A model generated the notes under the pieces. That model saw nothing but the letters and a program-made list of their open reading frames with translations, made no database searches and had not been told where the DNA came from. The translations under genes and the position numbers were made by a program. DNA of 60,192 nucleotides from Arachidicoccus rhizosphaerae (lineage in GTDB: Bacteria > Bacteroidota > Bacteroidia > Chitinophagales > Chitinophagaceae). Where the stretch lies: assembly GCF_900107765.1 (NCBI RefSeq), contig NZ_FNQY01000025.1, positions 1 to 60,192 of the forward strand. Reading direction: 5' to 3'. Within the stretch, counting starts at the first letter, position 1, and each line of letters starts with the position of its first letter. Positions 16,880 through 25,786 of the stretch are shown one piece after another.

Positions 16880-18115
16880 ATGTATAGATTTTTACACGTC
16901 AGAATCATCCTGGCGCTTTTAATAATTATCGTTGATACCTATTTATATTTTGTCCTGCGCTTTATCACCCAGAACTATGGCCCCAAAACCCGTCTGACCA
17001 TATTCTCTGTACACTGGGGCATCAGCGTTATTAGTATCATCAGCCTGTTTTTTCTGGGAATGGTCCAAGAGGATATCCGCAGATATCTTATCACCTTACT
17101 GGTTGGTATCCTGGTCGCAAAACTGCTTACTTTAATTGTTTTACTGATCGATGAAACCAGAAGAGGTCTTTTTTGGACCGTTAAAAGGCTGGCGCCGGCA
17201 AAATCCGAGGCCGCAAAGCAGCTGCAGGAAAAGATTCCCAGGTCAACCTTTCTGGTATGGCTGGGTATGATTATCGGCGGAGGCTTTTTAAGTGTGTTCA
17301 TGTATGGTATGACCAATAAATATAATTACAGGATCCGCCGCGTGAAGCTTAAATTCAACAATTTCCCCAATAGCTTTAAAGGGCTTAAAATTGTTCAACT
17401 CAGTGATATTCATAGTGGTAGTTTTTCAAATAAAGCCGCTGTGACCAGAGGAGTGGAAATGGTTTTAAAGGAGAGACCCGATATGATATTGTTTACCGGT
17501 GACCTGGTCAACGACCGGGCCACCGAAATGGATCATTACAAGGATCTGTTCAGCCGGCTTAAAGCGCCCATGGGGGTTTATAGCACGCTTGGCAATCACG
17601 ACTATGGAGACTATGCACATTGGGATTCCGATGCAGAAAAGGCAGCTAACCTGGAAGCCTTAAAACAAGTCCATGCGGATATGGGCTGGGACCTGATGAT
17701 GAATACCCATAAAATTTTTGAGAAAAACGGCGAGCAATTCGCGCTGCTGGGCATTGAAAACTGGGGGGCCAAAGGCAATTTCCCAAAATATGGCCGGCTG
17801 GATCTGGCCTATAAGGGCACGGAGGATATCCCGTTTAAGTTGCTGATGAGTCATGATCCCAGCCATTGGGACGCAGAAATCCGCCCTAAATACGGTTTAA
17901 TTGACCTTACCCTTGCCGGCCACACCCATGGGATGCAGTTCGGGGTGGAGTTGCCGCACTTCAAATGGAGTCCCATTCAATATATGTATAAACAATGGGC
18001 AGGTCTTTATAAAGAAGGCCGTCAATATCTGTATGTCAATCGGGGCTATGGCTTTTTAGGCTACCCCGGTCGCGTGGGCATCCTGCCGGAAATAACGGTT
18101 TTAGAGTTTGTCTAA
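16880..18115 (+). CDS. Membrane-bound metallophosphoesterase (YkuE-like)
   Basis: 411 residues. Three N-terminal membrane helices (about 7-27, 44-65, 72-93) and a fourth at about 125-142 precede a calcineurin-like catalytic domain. All metal-site motifs are present in order: 'VQLSDIHSGSF' (DxH), 'LFTGDLVNDRATE' (GDxxxD), 'STLGNHDYGDY' (GNHD), 'LLMSHDPSHWD' and 'LAGHTHGMQFG' (GHTH). Relatives such as YkuE act on lipid-linked or UDP-sugar phosphates at the membrane; the substrate here is not known. Probably its own transcription unit. Confidence 0.85.
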   Translation: MYRFLHVRIILALLIIIVDTYLYFVLRFITQNYGPKTRLTIFSVHWGISVISIISLFFLGMVQEDIRRYLITLLVGILVAKLLTLIVLLIDETRRGLFWTVKRLAPAKSEAAKQLQEKIPRSTFLVWLGMIIGGGFLSVFMYGMTNKYNYRIRRVKLKFNNFPNSFKGLKIVQLSDIHSGSFSNKAAVTRGVEMVLKERPDMILFTGDLVNDRATEMDHYKDLFSRLKAPMGVYSTLGNHDYGDYAHWDSDAEKAANLEALKQVHADMGWDLMMNTHKIFEKNGEQFALLGIENWGAKGNFPKYGRLDLAYKGTEDIPFKLLMSHDPSHWDAEIRPKYGLIDLTLAGHTHGMQFGVELPHFKWSPIQYMYKQWAGLYKEGRQYLYVNRGYGFLGYPGRVGILPEITVLEFV

Positions 18116-18204
18116 ACTAAAATAACGGTATATTTACCTCAGCGGTAAACAATAAAAACAAGGTATCCTAATCAGATAGCCAGTAATAAAATCCAAATAA
18201 GACT

Positions 18205-18822
18205 ATGAAAAAAACAACAACAAGGAACACTTTGATATTAAGCTTATTAATAGTGGCAGCCAGTCTTACGACCCCTAAGTTGTGTCAATCGCAACAGGCG
18301 GCGCCTCCGGTGGCCCACATTACGCAAGCGCCAGCTTCCGCCAAGCAAATCATGGAAGCGGCTAAGGCAAAAGCCAGCGCCGAACACAAAAACGTGATGA
18401 TCATCTTTCATGCCTCCTGGTGTGGCTGGTGTAAGAAAATGGATGCCAGCATCCAGGATCCGAGCTGTAAGGACTATTTTGAAAAAAACTATGTCATTGA
18501 ACATCTGACTGTCATGGAACATGGGGCCAATGCAGCCTTAGAAAACCCGGGAGCCGAGCAGATGCTGGAAGAATACGGGGGCGGAGAGTCCGGTATACCT
18601 TACTGGCTGATTTTCTCTCCCGACGGTAAGCTGCTGGCAGATTCTAAATTCCATAGTGATGACCCGGCCAATGAAGCCAATGGGCAAAATATGGGCTGTC
18701 CCGCACAGACAACAGAGGTGGACTACTTCATCAGTGTCCTCAAAAAAACTTCCCAGATGAGTGACAGCGAGGCGGCTGCCGTGAAAGCCCGTTTTTTAAA
18801 AAATAATCCCAGCAAATCGTAG
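18205..18822 (+). CDS. Exported thioredoxin-fold protein
   Basis: 205 residues. The signal peptide (about 9-27) ends near 'KLCQSQ'. Active site CxxC is 'HASWCGWCKKMD' with Cys 73 and 76, as in the thioredoxin_7/DsbD-gamma-like group. The cis-Pro region is 'GGESGIPYWLIFSPDG'. The Trp between the two cysteines (CGWC) is typical of this periplasmic family. A probable periplasmic disulfide reductase or isomerase partner; no redox partner is encoded nearby. Confidence 0.8.
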   Translation: MKKTTTRNTLILSLLIVAASLTTPKLCQSQQAAPPVAHITQAPASAKQIMEAAKAKASAEHKNVMIIFHASWCGWCKKMDASIQDPSCKDYFEKNYVIEHLTVMEHGANAALENPGAEQMLEEYGGGESGIPYWLIFSPDGKLLADSKFHSDDPANEANGQNMGCPAQTTEVDYFISVLKKTSQMSDSEAAAVKARFLKNNPSKS

Positions 18823-18864
18823 CTCAATTAAGGGGGGAGCAGCAGGACTTTAATTTTTATTAAA

Positions 18865-18894
18865 GCCGGGCAAAAGAATGTACCTTTGCCCGGC
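18865..18894 (+). promoter_or_regulatory. rnpB promoter -7 box embedded in a perfect hairpin
   Basis: TACCTTTG at 18881-18888 fits the TAnnTTTG -7 consensus and is placed to start transcription at about 18893-18895, the predicted RNase P 5' end. The same bases are part of an exact inverted repeat, GCCGGGCAAA (18865-18874) with TTTGCCCGGC (18885-18894). The repeat may also end transcription from the gene at 18205. Confidence 0.6.
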
Positions 18895-19280
18895 TATTGA
18901 CCCGCGCTATCGCGGCCGGTACCCTTAAAAAGTACGGTCGAGGAAAGTCCGGACAGCATAGAGCAGCTTACCGGTGAAATGCCGGGGATTCTTGATAAAA
19001 GAATCACAGCCAGCACCACAGAAAATAACCGCCTTATGGCCTAAGTGGCCTGAGGTAAGGGTGAAAATGTACGGTAAGAGCGTACGGGAGAGGCTAGTAA
19101 TAGCGTCTTTGGGTAAGCCTTAAGCGCTGCAATGTCACATATAGTCGGGGTTGAAAGCGGCTCGTTTGATGTCCTGTTTACAGGGCAACCCGATGGGGTA
19201 GGCAGCTACATCAAAACAGTAATGTTTTGGGCAGATAAATGATAGTGTAGAAACAGAATCCGGCTTACGAGGTTGATAGC
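18893..19280 (+). ncRNA. rnpB: RNase P RNA (bacterial type A)
   Basis: The conserved core is unmistakable: GAGGAAAGTCCGGACAGCAT at 18940-18959, CACAGAAA around 19017-19024, GGTAAGGGTGAAA near 19053-19065, and ACAGAATCCGGCTTAC at 19253-19268. The 5' end GCTATTGACC and the 3' end GGTTGATAGC (19271-19280) can pair as helix P1. It is the catalytic RNA that matures tRNA 5' ends. A strong terminator hairpin follows. Confidence 0.97.
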
Positions 19281-19298
19281 ATTTTTACCCTAAAAGCA

Positions 19299-19347
19299 AA
19301 AACAGCAATGGTGGCAGTCCTTAAAAGACGGCCACCATTGCTGTTTT
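19299..19347. terminator. Bidirectional terminator after rnpB
   Basis: AAAACAGCAATGGTGGC (19299-19315) pairs exactly with GCCACCATTGCTGTTTT (19331-19347). It serves rnpB and the convergent acetyltransferase gene. Confidence 0.85.
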
Positions 19348-19370
19348 ATAAGCGCTGTTAAAAACCGCTG

Positions 19371-20003
19371 TTATCTGGTTGTAAAAGCCTGTTTATCTTC
19401 CTGGGTAATTTCCCTGAGTACCCGGCAGGGATTGCCAACTGCCACTACATAAGCAGGTATGTCTTTAGTTACTACGCTTCCGGCTCCGATGACAGCCCCT
19501 TCACCTATGGTAACACCCGGCATCACCGCTACCTGTGCTCCGATCCAGACATGACTGCCAATGGTAATGGGATATCCATATTCCTGTCCGCTGTTTCTCA
19601 GATCCTTATCCAGCGGGTGGCCCGCTGTATAAAACCCTACATTGGGACCGATATATACATGGTCTCCGATACGGACTTTGCCTGGGTCCAAAATCACCAG
19701 ATTCACGTTTGAATAAAAATAGTCGCCTATCTCTATATTATACCCGTAGTCACAATAAAAAGGCTGTTCAATCACGGGTTCCTTTCCTAATTTACCCAAC
19801 AGTTGCCTTAATAGGGAATGGCGCTGTTCTTTATCAATGGGCGCAGTTTGATTGTAGGTAAAACAAAGCTGTTTGGCCCTTAAAAGTTCTGATTGCAATT
19901 GCGGGTCAAGGGCAGGATTGTATAATAAGCCCGCCGCTAATTTTTGCTTTTCAGTCAGGCCGGATCCATTTCCTTTTGGCGGATGTTCGGGGCATTGTTC
20001 CAT
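19371..20003 (-). CDS. Sugar O-acetyltransferase (Maa/NodL type)
   Basis: 210 residues. The N-terminal maltose-acetyltransferase helical domain (about 20-75, 'KLAAGLLYNPALDPQLQSEL') precedes a left-handed beta-helix of hexapeptide repeats. The repeats include 'CDYGYNIEIGDYFYSNVNLV', 'GPNVGFYTAGHPLDKDLRNS' with the catalytic His, and 'IGEGAVIGAGSVVTKDIPAY'. It moves acetyl from acetyl-CoA to a hydroxyl of a sugar; the exact sugar cannot be told. It is downstream of ilvA with a gap of 35 bases and may be read from that transcript. Confidence 0.85.
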   Translation of the reverse strand: MEQCPEHPPKGNGSGLTEKQKLAAGLLYNPALDPQLQSELLRAKQLCFTYNQTAPIDKEQRHSLLRQLLGKLGKEPVIEQPFYCDYGYNIEIGDYFYSNVNLVILDPGKVRIGDHVYIGPNVGFYTAGHPLDKDLRNSGQEYGYPITIGSHVWIGAQVAVMPGVTIGEGAVIGAGSVVTKDIPAYVVAVGNPCRVLREITQEDKQAFTTR

Positions 20004-20038
20004 CTGTCTTGTTTTGTGGCTAAGATAAGCTCCCTTAC

Positions 20039-21271
20039 TTATACCAAAAAGTTAAACAAGGTATCATCCTTATTGAGCTCCGTATAATTAATATGATGCT
20101 CCTGCATTCTTTGAATCAGGGGTGCATAATCTTCTTTATTTAACAGTTCAATGCCTACAAGTGCAGTTCCATGCTCTTTATTGGTCTTATGCAGGTATTC
20201 AAAACGGGAGATATCATCCGTCGGTCCTAAAACGAGATTCAAAAATTCTCTAAGCGCACCCGGCCGTTGAGAGAATCCGATTAAAAAGTAATGCTTCAGT
20301 CCTTCGTATTGCAAGGACAATTCTTTAATCTCGGGCATCCGGTCAATATCATTATTGGAGCCGCTGACAATACAAACCACCTTTTTGCCGCGAATCTCAT
20401 CTTTGAAGTTCTCCAGCGCTGCAATTGACAAAGCGCCTGCCGGTTCTGCCACAATTGCGTCCCTGTTATACAGGTCTAATATGGTAGAACAAATCCTGCC
20501 TTCAGGCACCTGTGTAGCGATACCGCCCACCTGCTGAAACACCTCCAGGTTCAGATCGCCGATTCTTTTAACCGCAGCGCCATCTACGAAACGGTTAATT
20601 TTATCCAGCGTGACCGGCTGTCCAGCTTTTAAGGCTGCCGTTAAGGAGGCGGCACCTTCAGGTTCCGCTCCGATAATTTTGGTTTGAGCAGAATGCTTTT
20701 TAAAATATAAACCGATACCTCCGGCCAGGCCACCACCACCTACCGGAATAAATACATAATCAATATCTTTTTCATCTTCCAGAATTTCTATGCCAACAGT
20801 ACCCTGACCTTCAATAATTTTTTCATGATTAAAAGGAGGGATAAAGGTAAGGCCATGTTCCTGGGTATATATTTTTGCCGCGGCAGCACAGTCATCAAAA
20901 GTATCGCCCGTTAGAACGATCTGGAGTTCTGAACCACCGAACATTTTTGTCTGCGTTATTTTTTGTTTAGGAGTAATGCTTGGCATAAATACCACTCCTT
21001 TGATACCTAACCGGTTACAACTAAAGGCAAAGCCCTGGGCATGGTTGCCGGCACTGGCACACACAACGCCTTTGGCCCGGACATCTTCCGGCAAAGTGCT
21101 GATCATGTTATAGGCGCCCCTGATTTTATAGGAGCGTACTCTTTGCAGATCCTCTCTTTTTAAAAAGACCTGACAATCATATTTTTTGGATAAACCCTCA
21201 TTAAGCTGTAACGGGGTACGGTTGACAATGGGTTGTAGTCTTAGGGCTGCTGCTTCAAAATCGATTTCCAT
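20039..21271 (-). CDS. ilvA: Threonine dehydratase (biosynthetic)
   Basis: 410 residues from ATG 21271. An in-frame ATG at 21322 would add 17 residues with no family likeness, so I prefer the inner start. The PLP lysine motif is 'REDLQRVRSYKIRGAYNMIS', the PLP phosphate loop 'VPVGGGGLAGGIGLYF', and 'CIVSGSNNDIDRMPEI' follows. A single C-terminal ACT-like domain ('HYFLIGFSQRPGALREFLNL') is the short type of IlvA. It deaminates threonine to 2-oxobutanoate, the entry to isoleucine. It is separated from ilvC by a terminator, so it is not simply the last gene of the ilv operon. Confidence 0.95.
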   Translation of the reverse strand: MEIDFEAAALRLQPIVNRTPLQLNEGLSKKYDCQVFLKREDLQRVRSYKIRGAYNMISTLPEDVRAKGVVCASAGNHAQGFAFSCNRLGIKGVVFMPSITPKQKITQTKMFGGSELQIVLTGDTFDDCAAAAKIYTQEHGLTFIPPFNHEKIIEGQGTVGIEILEDEKDIDYVFIPVGGGGLAGGIGLYFKKHSAQTKIIGAEPEGAASLTAALKAGQPVTLDKINRFVDGAAVKRIGDLNLEVFQQVGGIATQVPEGRICSTILDLYNRDAIVAEPAGALSIAALENFKDEIRGKKVVCIVSGSNNDIDRMPEIKELSLQYEGLKHYFLIGFSQRPGALREFLNLVLGPTDDISRFEYLHKTNKEHGTALVGIELLNKEDYAPLIQRMQEHHINYTELNKDDTLFNFLV

Positions 21272-21458
21272 GCTAATCAAATATGCTTTTTTATATTGTT
21301 GCTGCGCTCTGCCTGTGAGCATCTCTGCATTTAAAATCGGACAGAGTAGGGTAGCAAATTAAGTCTGGTTCAAACAATCGAAAAGGTAATGAGTGGTCCG
21401 CAATGGATTAATCTACCCAAACGCTCACCTAACTTTTACCTGAAAAAAATAACCATAA

Positions 21459-21522
21459 AAAAGGCTGCCGTCCTTTTTATCAGCCAGGATTTTCCTGATG
21501 CTGAATACAGCGGCAGCCTTTC
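21459..21522 (-). terminator. Terminator after ilvC
   Basis: AAAGGCTGCCG and CGGCAGCCTTT pair across a 40-base loop. The loop itself contains a small hairpin (CAGGA/TCCTG). On the minus strand the second arm runs into a T-rich stretch. It ends the ilvD-B-N-C unit before ilvA. Confidence 0.75.
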
Positions 21523-21553
21523 TATTTTGAATAATATCTGTATTGAACCGGTA

Positions 21554-22600
21554 TTAGTTATTCTCTGGTCTTAAGCTTCTTACAGTCTTACCAGCCTGCC
21601 ATAATTCACTGTCACGCAGTTCTTTTAATTCTGCATCCAGTTTTTCACGGTAGTCTGCCTGACTGTTGGAGTCAATGGAACGCTGAGATTCTTTACCAGT
21701 AGCAACGCTTTCATATAAGTCATTGAATACAGGTAAGGTAGCATCACGGAATTTTTTCCACCAATCCAGCGCGCCACGCTGAGCGGTAGTAGAACAGTTG
21801 GCATACATCCAGTCCATACCGTTTTCAGCCACCAGCGGCATCAGCGACTGCGTTAACTCTTCAACGGTTTCATTGAAAGCTTCAGAAGGCATATGGCCTT
21901 TTTCACGAAGTACCTGATACTGCGCTGCGAAAATACCCTGAATACAACCCATCAGTGTACCTCTTTCTCCTGTCAGATCGCTTAATACTTCTTTTTTGAA
22001 GTCAGTTTCGAACAGATAACCGCTACCTACAGCGATACCCAGTGCGATTACTCTTTCATAAGCTTTGCCGGTTGCATCCTGATAAATAGCATATGAACTG
22101 TTCAGTCCGCGGCCTTGCAGGAACATACGACGCAGAGAAGTACCAGATCCTTTAGGCGCTACTAAGAAAACGTCCACATCAGCCGGAGGAACAATACCGG
22201 TTTGTTCGTTGAAGGTGATACCGAAGCCATGAGAGAAATACAGTGCTTTACCTGCAGTCAGGTGTTTTTTAACGGTAGGCCACAGTGCGATCTGGGCTGC
22301 ATCACTTAAAAGATAGCAGATGATGGTACCTTTCTCCAGTGCAGTTTCAATATCAAAAAGGGTCTCACCAGGTACAAAACCGTCAGCTACGGCTTTATCC
22401 CAGCTTTTAGAGTCTTTTCTCTGACCCACGATTACGTTGATTCCATTATCTCTTTGGTTCAGTGCCTGTCCAGGTCCCTGTACACCATAACCGATAACGG
22501 CTACTGTTTCATTTTTCAGCACCTCCTGCGCTTTCGCCAGAGGAAATTCTTCGCGGGTTACCACATTTTCTTCAACACCGCCAAAGTTTAATTTTGCCAT
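21554..22600 (-). CDS. ilvC: Ketol-acid reductoisomerase
   Basis: 348 residues (class I, short form). NADP-binding motif 'VAVIGYGVQGPGQALNQRDN', then 'INVIVGQRKDSKSWD' with the Arg-Lys that favours NADPH. Metal-binding and catalytic parts are visible in 'DVFLVAPKGSGTSLRRMFLQ', 'FKKEVLSDLTGERGTLMGCI' (metal-binding D and E) and 'EAFNETVEELTQSLMPLV'. It converts acetolactate and acetohydroxybutyrate to the dihydroxy acids of the valine and isoleucine pathways. Last gene of the ilv unit. Confidence 0.96.
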   Translation of the reverse strand: MAKLNFGGVEENVVTREEFPLAKAQEVLKNETVAVIGYGVQGPGQALNQRDNGINVIVGQRKDSKSWDKAVADGFVPGETLFDIETALEKGTIICYLLSDAAQIALWPTVKKHLTAGKALYFSHGFGITFNEQTGIVPPADVDVFLVAPKGSGTSLRRMFLQGRGLNSSYAIYQDATGKAYERVIALGIAVGSGYLFETDFKKEVLSDLTGERGTLMGCIQGIFAAQYQVLREKGHMPSEAFNETVEELTQSLMPLVAENGMDWMYANCSTTAQRGALDWWKKFRDATLPVFNDLYESVATGKESQRSIDSNSQADYREKLDAELKELRDSELWQAGKTVRSLRPENN

Positions 22601-22729
22601 TGTTTCTAGTTTTTTGTTTTTTTCTGATTTAATTTTCTGTTTCTGATCTAATTTCTATTCAAAAATTTTAATAGTCACCTGTATCTATAATTAATTCCTT
22701 TTGTATCCTGCCTCACCTGTATACCGATT

Positions 22730-23215
22730 TTAACTGATGAGTGCGCGAGCCCTGATGACGGCTTTTTGAGCCTTGGCGATCCCCAAATGGAGATTTTCAT
22801 GAGCCAGACAACAAATCAGCGTATTGTCAATGCTATCCATCGGAATCTGATAGGTATCAGTGGAAGAACTCACCAGCCTTTCAAACGTGCCAGCTTTGAT
22901 ATCCGCTTCAATCTGATTCAGACTGGTCGCCACCAGGTGTTTTATCTTCTCCACTTCCTCAGCGGTAGCTTCCTTTTCAGGACGGGTACCTTTACCGAAT
23001 CTTCCGGGAAAGGGTAGTTGCAGATCCTGCTTTACCTGACTGCGAATATAGCAAAGTCCCAGTGTACTTATAGCGATATGCCCCAGATTCCAGATAATAT
23101 TATTATTAAAACCTTCCGGTATCCGGTTAAGCTCTTCCAGCGTCAGATCTTCGGCCATCCGCAAAAAAATCTCCCTGGATTTGCGTAAATAGGCTAAACT
23201 AATAGCTGAACTCAT
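22730..23215 (-). CDS. DinB-family protein inside the ilv operon
   Basis: 161 residues. The DinB/YfiT four-helix bundle pattern is present: metal-type histidines in 'IIWNLGHIAISTLGL' near the N-terminus and 'LAHENLHLGIAKAQKAV' at the C-terminus. Family members bind Ni or Zn and include thiol-dependent transferases, but most are uncharacterised. It starts 27 bases after ilvN stops and is followed by ilvC, so it is transcribed with branched-chain amino acid genes. No known step of that pathway needs it. Confidence 0.8.
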   Translation of the reverse strand: MSSAISLAYLRKSREIFLRMAEDLTLEELNRIPEGFNNNIIWNLGHIAISTLGLCYIRSQVKQDLQLPFPGRFGKGTRPEKEATAEEVEKIKHLVATSLNQIEADIKAGTFERLVSSSTDTYQIPMDSIDNTLICCLAHENLHLGIAKAQKAVIRARALIS

Positions 23216-23242
23216 TTTATATTATTTTTTTTTAAAATACAA

Positions 23243-23890
23243 CTACATCGTAAAGACTTCGTCTCTTTTGTCAAGAAATTCATTTTCAATCACTTCCTGT
23301 GAAGGTTCGTGCTGTTCGAATTCTTTCAGTTTAGCATGAAAGCCCTCACTGTCCTTAATGATAGCCACCCGGGCACTGCGGACAAATTCAATTAAGCCGT
23401 AGGGAGCCAGCGCATTGAGCAACCCGTCCGTTTCTTCCCGGTGTCCTACCGTTTCAAAAACCGTATAATCACTACGGATAGCCACCGCCTGAGCGCCATA
23501 TTCTCTTAACAGACGCTCTACCTTAGCCTTTTCAGAGATGACACTGGTGGGTACCTTATACATCGCCAGTTCCTGCCATACAATATCTTCATTGACATTG
23601 TAATAAGACTTCAGTACTTCCACCTGTTTTTCAATCTGACGGTTCAGTTTACTGACCACTTCCTCTACTTCTGAGATTACAATGGTAAACCTGGATATTC
23701 CCTCAATTTCGGTAGGAGAGACATTCAGACTTTCTACATTGATCTTACGTCTGGAGAACATAATAGCGATTCTGCTTAGCAGCCCGATCTGGTTTTCCGT
23801 AAAAACAGAAATCGTAAATTCTTTTTTCTGATGTGGGGCACTGCTGCTTTCTGCGGCAGGCGCATATTTAATGGATGCTTGATTTTTCAT
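23243..23890 (-). CDS. ilvN: Acetolactate synthase small (regulatory) subunit
   Basis: 215 residues, longer than E. coli IlvH (163). The N-terminal ACT domain (about 25-95) shows 'ISVFTENQIGLLSRIAIMFS' and 'RRKINVESLNVSPTEIEGIS'. The second domain contains 'ELAMYKVPTSVI' and 'YGLIEFVRSARVAIIKDSEG'. It activates IlvB and provides valine feedback. It lies between ilvB (105 bases upstream) and the DinB gene. Confidence 0.93.
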   Translation of the reverse strand: MKNQASIKYAPAAESSSAPHQKKEFTISVFTENQIGLLSRIAIMFSRRKINVESLNVSPTEIEGISRFTIVISEVEEVVSKLNRQIEKQVEVLKSYYNVNEDIVWQELAMYKVPTSVISEKAKVERLLREYGAQAVAIRSDYTVFETVGHREETDGLLNALAPYGLIEFVRSARVAIIKDSEGFHAKLKEFEQHEPSQEVIENEFLDKRDEVFTM

Positions 23891-23995
23891 TGTTTTTAAT
23901 TTACTTCCTGTAACGGCCGGATGGATAGATTTAACTGACTGTCACAGAAATTTTTACTAAAGGTCGGATGGTGATGCCACCTGGCTGATTCAAAA

Positions 23996-25735
23996 TTATT
24001 TCAGGCGGATTTCACTCACACTGCATCCTTGCGGAACCATCGGGAATACATTGTTTTCTTTACCCACCATGACTTCCAGTACATATGCCCCATCATGATC
24101 CAGCATTTCTTTAAGGGCCGCTCTCAGATCTGCTCTCTGATCAATACTTTTACCAGGGATACCATAACCTTCCGCCACTTTAATAAAATCCGGAGAAGTG
24201 ATATTTACAAAAGAATAGCGCTTGTCATTAAAAAGCTGTTGCCACTGACGCACCATTCCAAGAAAATGATTATTTAAAATCAGCGTCTTGACAGCAGCGC
24301 CAAACTGCATAATCGTTCCAAACTCCTGAATGGTCATCTGCAGACCACCGTCTCCACAGATGGCAACAACTGTCCTGTCAGGCGCCCCGTATTTAGCCCC
24401 GATGGCAGCCGGTAACCCAAAACCCATGGTGCCCAGACCTCCTGAAGTTATATTACTGCGGGACCTTTTAAAATCCGCATAGCGGCAGGCCACCATCTGG
24501 TGCTGGCCCACATCGGTTACGATAATAGCCTCGCCGCCAGTAAGTTCATTTAATACCTTGATCACTTCACCCATAGACATCACTTCGCCAGTCGGATTGA
24601 GTTCAGGGTCTATTACTTCCTTAATCTCCTCGGCTTCCAGTTCCCGGAACTTAGCCAGCCACTCCTTGTGATCTTTGCTGTCCAATAAAGCCGTCAGCAT
24701 CGGCAGTGTTTCTTTGCAGTCACCCCAGACAGGTACAGTTACCGGTACATTTTTATCGATTTCTGCCGGGTCGATATCCAGGTGAATAATCTTCGCCTGC
24801 TTGGCATATTTATCCAGTCTGCCGGTCACGCGGTCATCAAAACGCATCCCTACTGCAATCAGTACATCACAGTCATTGGTCAATACATTAGGCGCATAAT
24901 TACCATGCATGCCCAGCATACCGACATTTAACGGATGATCAGTGGGGATGGCACTTTCTCCCAGAATGGTCCATGCAGCCGGCAAACCTGCTTTTTCTAT
25001 AAAAGCCTTAAATTCCTTTTCTGCTTCTCCCAGAATCACGCCCTGGCCAAAAATAACAAAAGGTTTTTTAGCTTCATTAATCAGTTTAGCAGCCTGTTCT
25101 ACATAGCTTTTACGCACTTTCGGAGCGGGTCTGTAACTACGGATATGATTGCAAGGCGTATACCCTTTGAAATCAAATTTCTGGATCTGCGCGTTTTTAG
25201 TAATATCAATCAATACAGGACCCGGGCGACCGGTTCTGGCAATATGGAAAGCTTTGGCCAGAACGCCGGGAATTTCATTGGCATCTGTGATCTGATAATT
25301 CCATTTAGTGACAGGCGCCGTTATATTTACGACGTCAGTTTCCTGGAATGCGTCCGTTCCTAGCAGATGAGCAAATACCTGTCCCGTAATACAAACCAGC
25401 GGCGTACTGTCAATCATCGCATCCGCAACACCTGTAATCAGGTTGGTTGCCCCCGGACCGCTAGTAGCAAAGACGACGCCTACTTTTCCCGAGCTACGGG
25501 CATAACCCTGCGCAGCGTGGATACCACCCTGTTCATGGCGCACCAGAATGTGCTCCAGTTTATCATGATAGTCATATAAGGCGTCATAGATGGGCATAAT
25601 AGCACCACCCGGATAGCCAAAGATGGTTGTTACCCCTTCGATCAGTAACCCTTCCAGCAGTGCCTGACTGCCGGTTAAGGTCGTTACCTTTTCCGTCTGG
25701 GGTGTGGCGGCTTCTTTAACTTCTAGCGTATCCAT
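23996..25735 (-). CDS. ilvB: Acetolactate synthase large subunit
   Basis: 579 residues. N-terminal TPP domain with 'VTTIFGYPGGAIMPIYDALY' and the catalytic Glu in 'VRHEQGGIHAAQGYA', then the FAD-binding-like central domain. The C-terminal TPP domain has the GDG..NN motif 'ICGDGGLQMTIQEF' to 'TLILNNHFLGMVRQW'. It condenses pyruvate with pyruvate or 2-oxobutanoate, the first common step of valine/leucine/isoleucine synthesis. Confidence 0.96.
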   Translation of the reverse strand: MDTLEVKEAATPQTEKVTTLTGSQALLEGLLIEGVTTIFGYPGGAIMPIYDALYDYHDKLEHILVRHEQGGIHAAQGYARSSGKVGVVFATSGPGATNLITGVADAMIDSTPLVCITGQVFAHLLGTDAFQETDVVNITAPVTKWNYQITDANEIPGVLAKAFHIARTGRPGPVLIDITKNAQIQKFDFKGYTPCNHIRSYRPAPKVRKSYVEQAAKLINEAKKPFVIFGQGVILGEAEKEFKAFIEKAGLPAAWTILGESAIPTDHPLNVGMLGMHGNYAPNVLTNDCDVLIAVGMRFDDRVTGRLDKYAKQAKIIHLDIDPAEIDKNVPVTVPVWGDCKETLPMLTALLDSKDHKEWLAKFRELEAEEIKEVIDPELNPTGEVMSMGEVIKVLNELTGGEAIIVTDVGQHQMVACRYADFKRSRSNITSGGLGTMGFGLPAAIGAKYGAPDRTVVAICGDGGLQMTIQEFGTIMQFGAAVKTLILNNHFLGMVRQWQQLFNDKRYSFVNITSPDFIKVAEGYGIPGKSIDQRADLRAALKEMLDHDGAYVLEVMVGKENNVFPMVPQGCSVSEIRLK

Positions 25736-25786
25736 TTTAATACTTTTTATTTATGGTAAAATAATTTGAGTGGGTTTTATTAAGGC

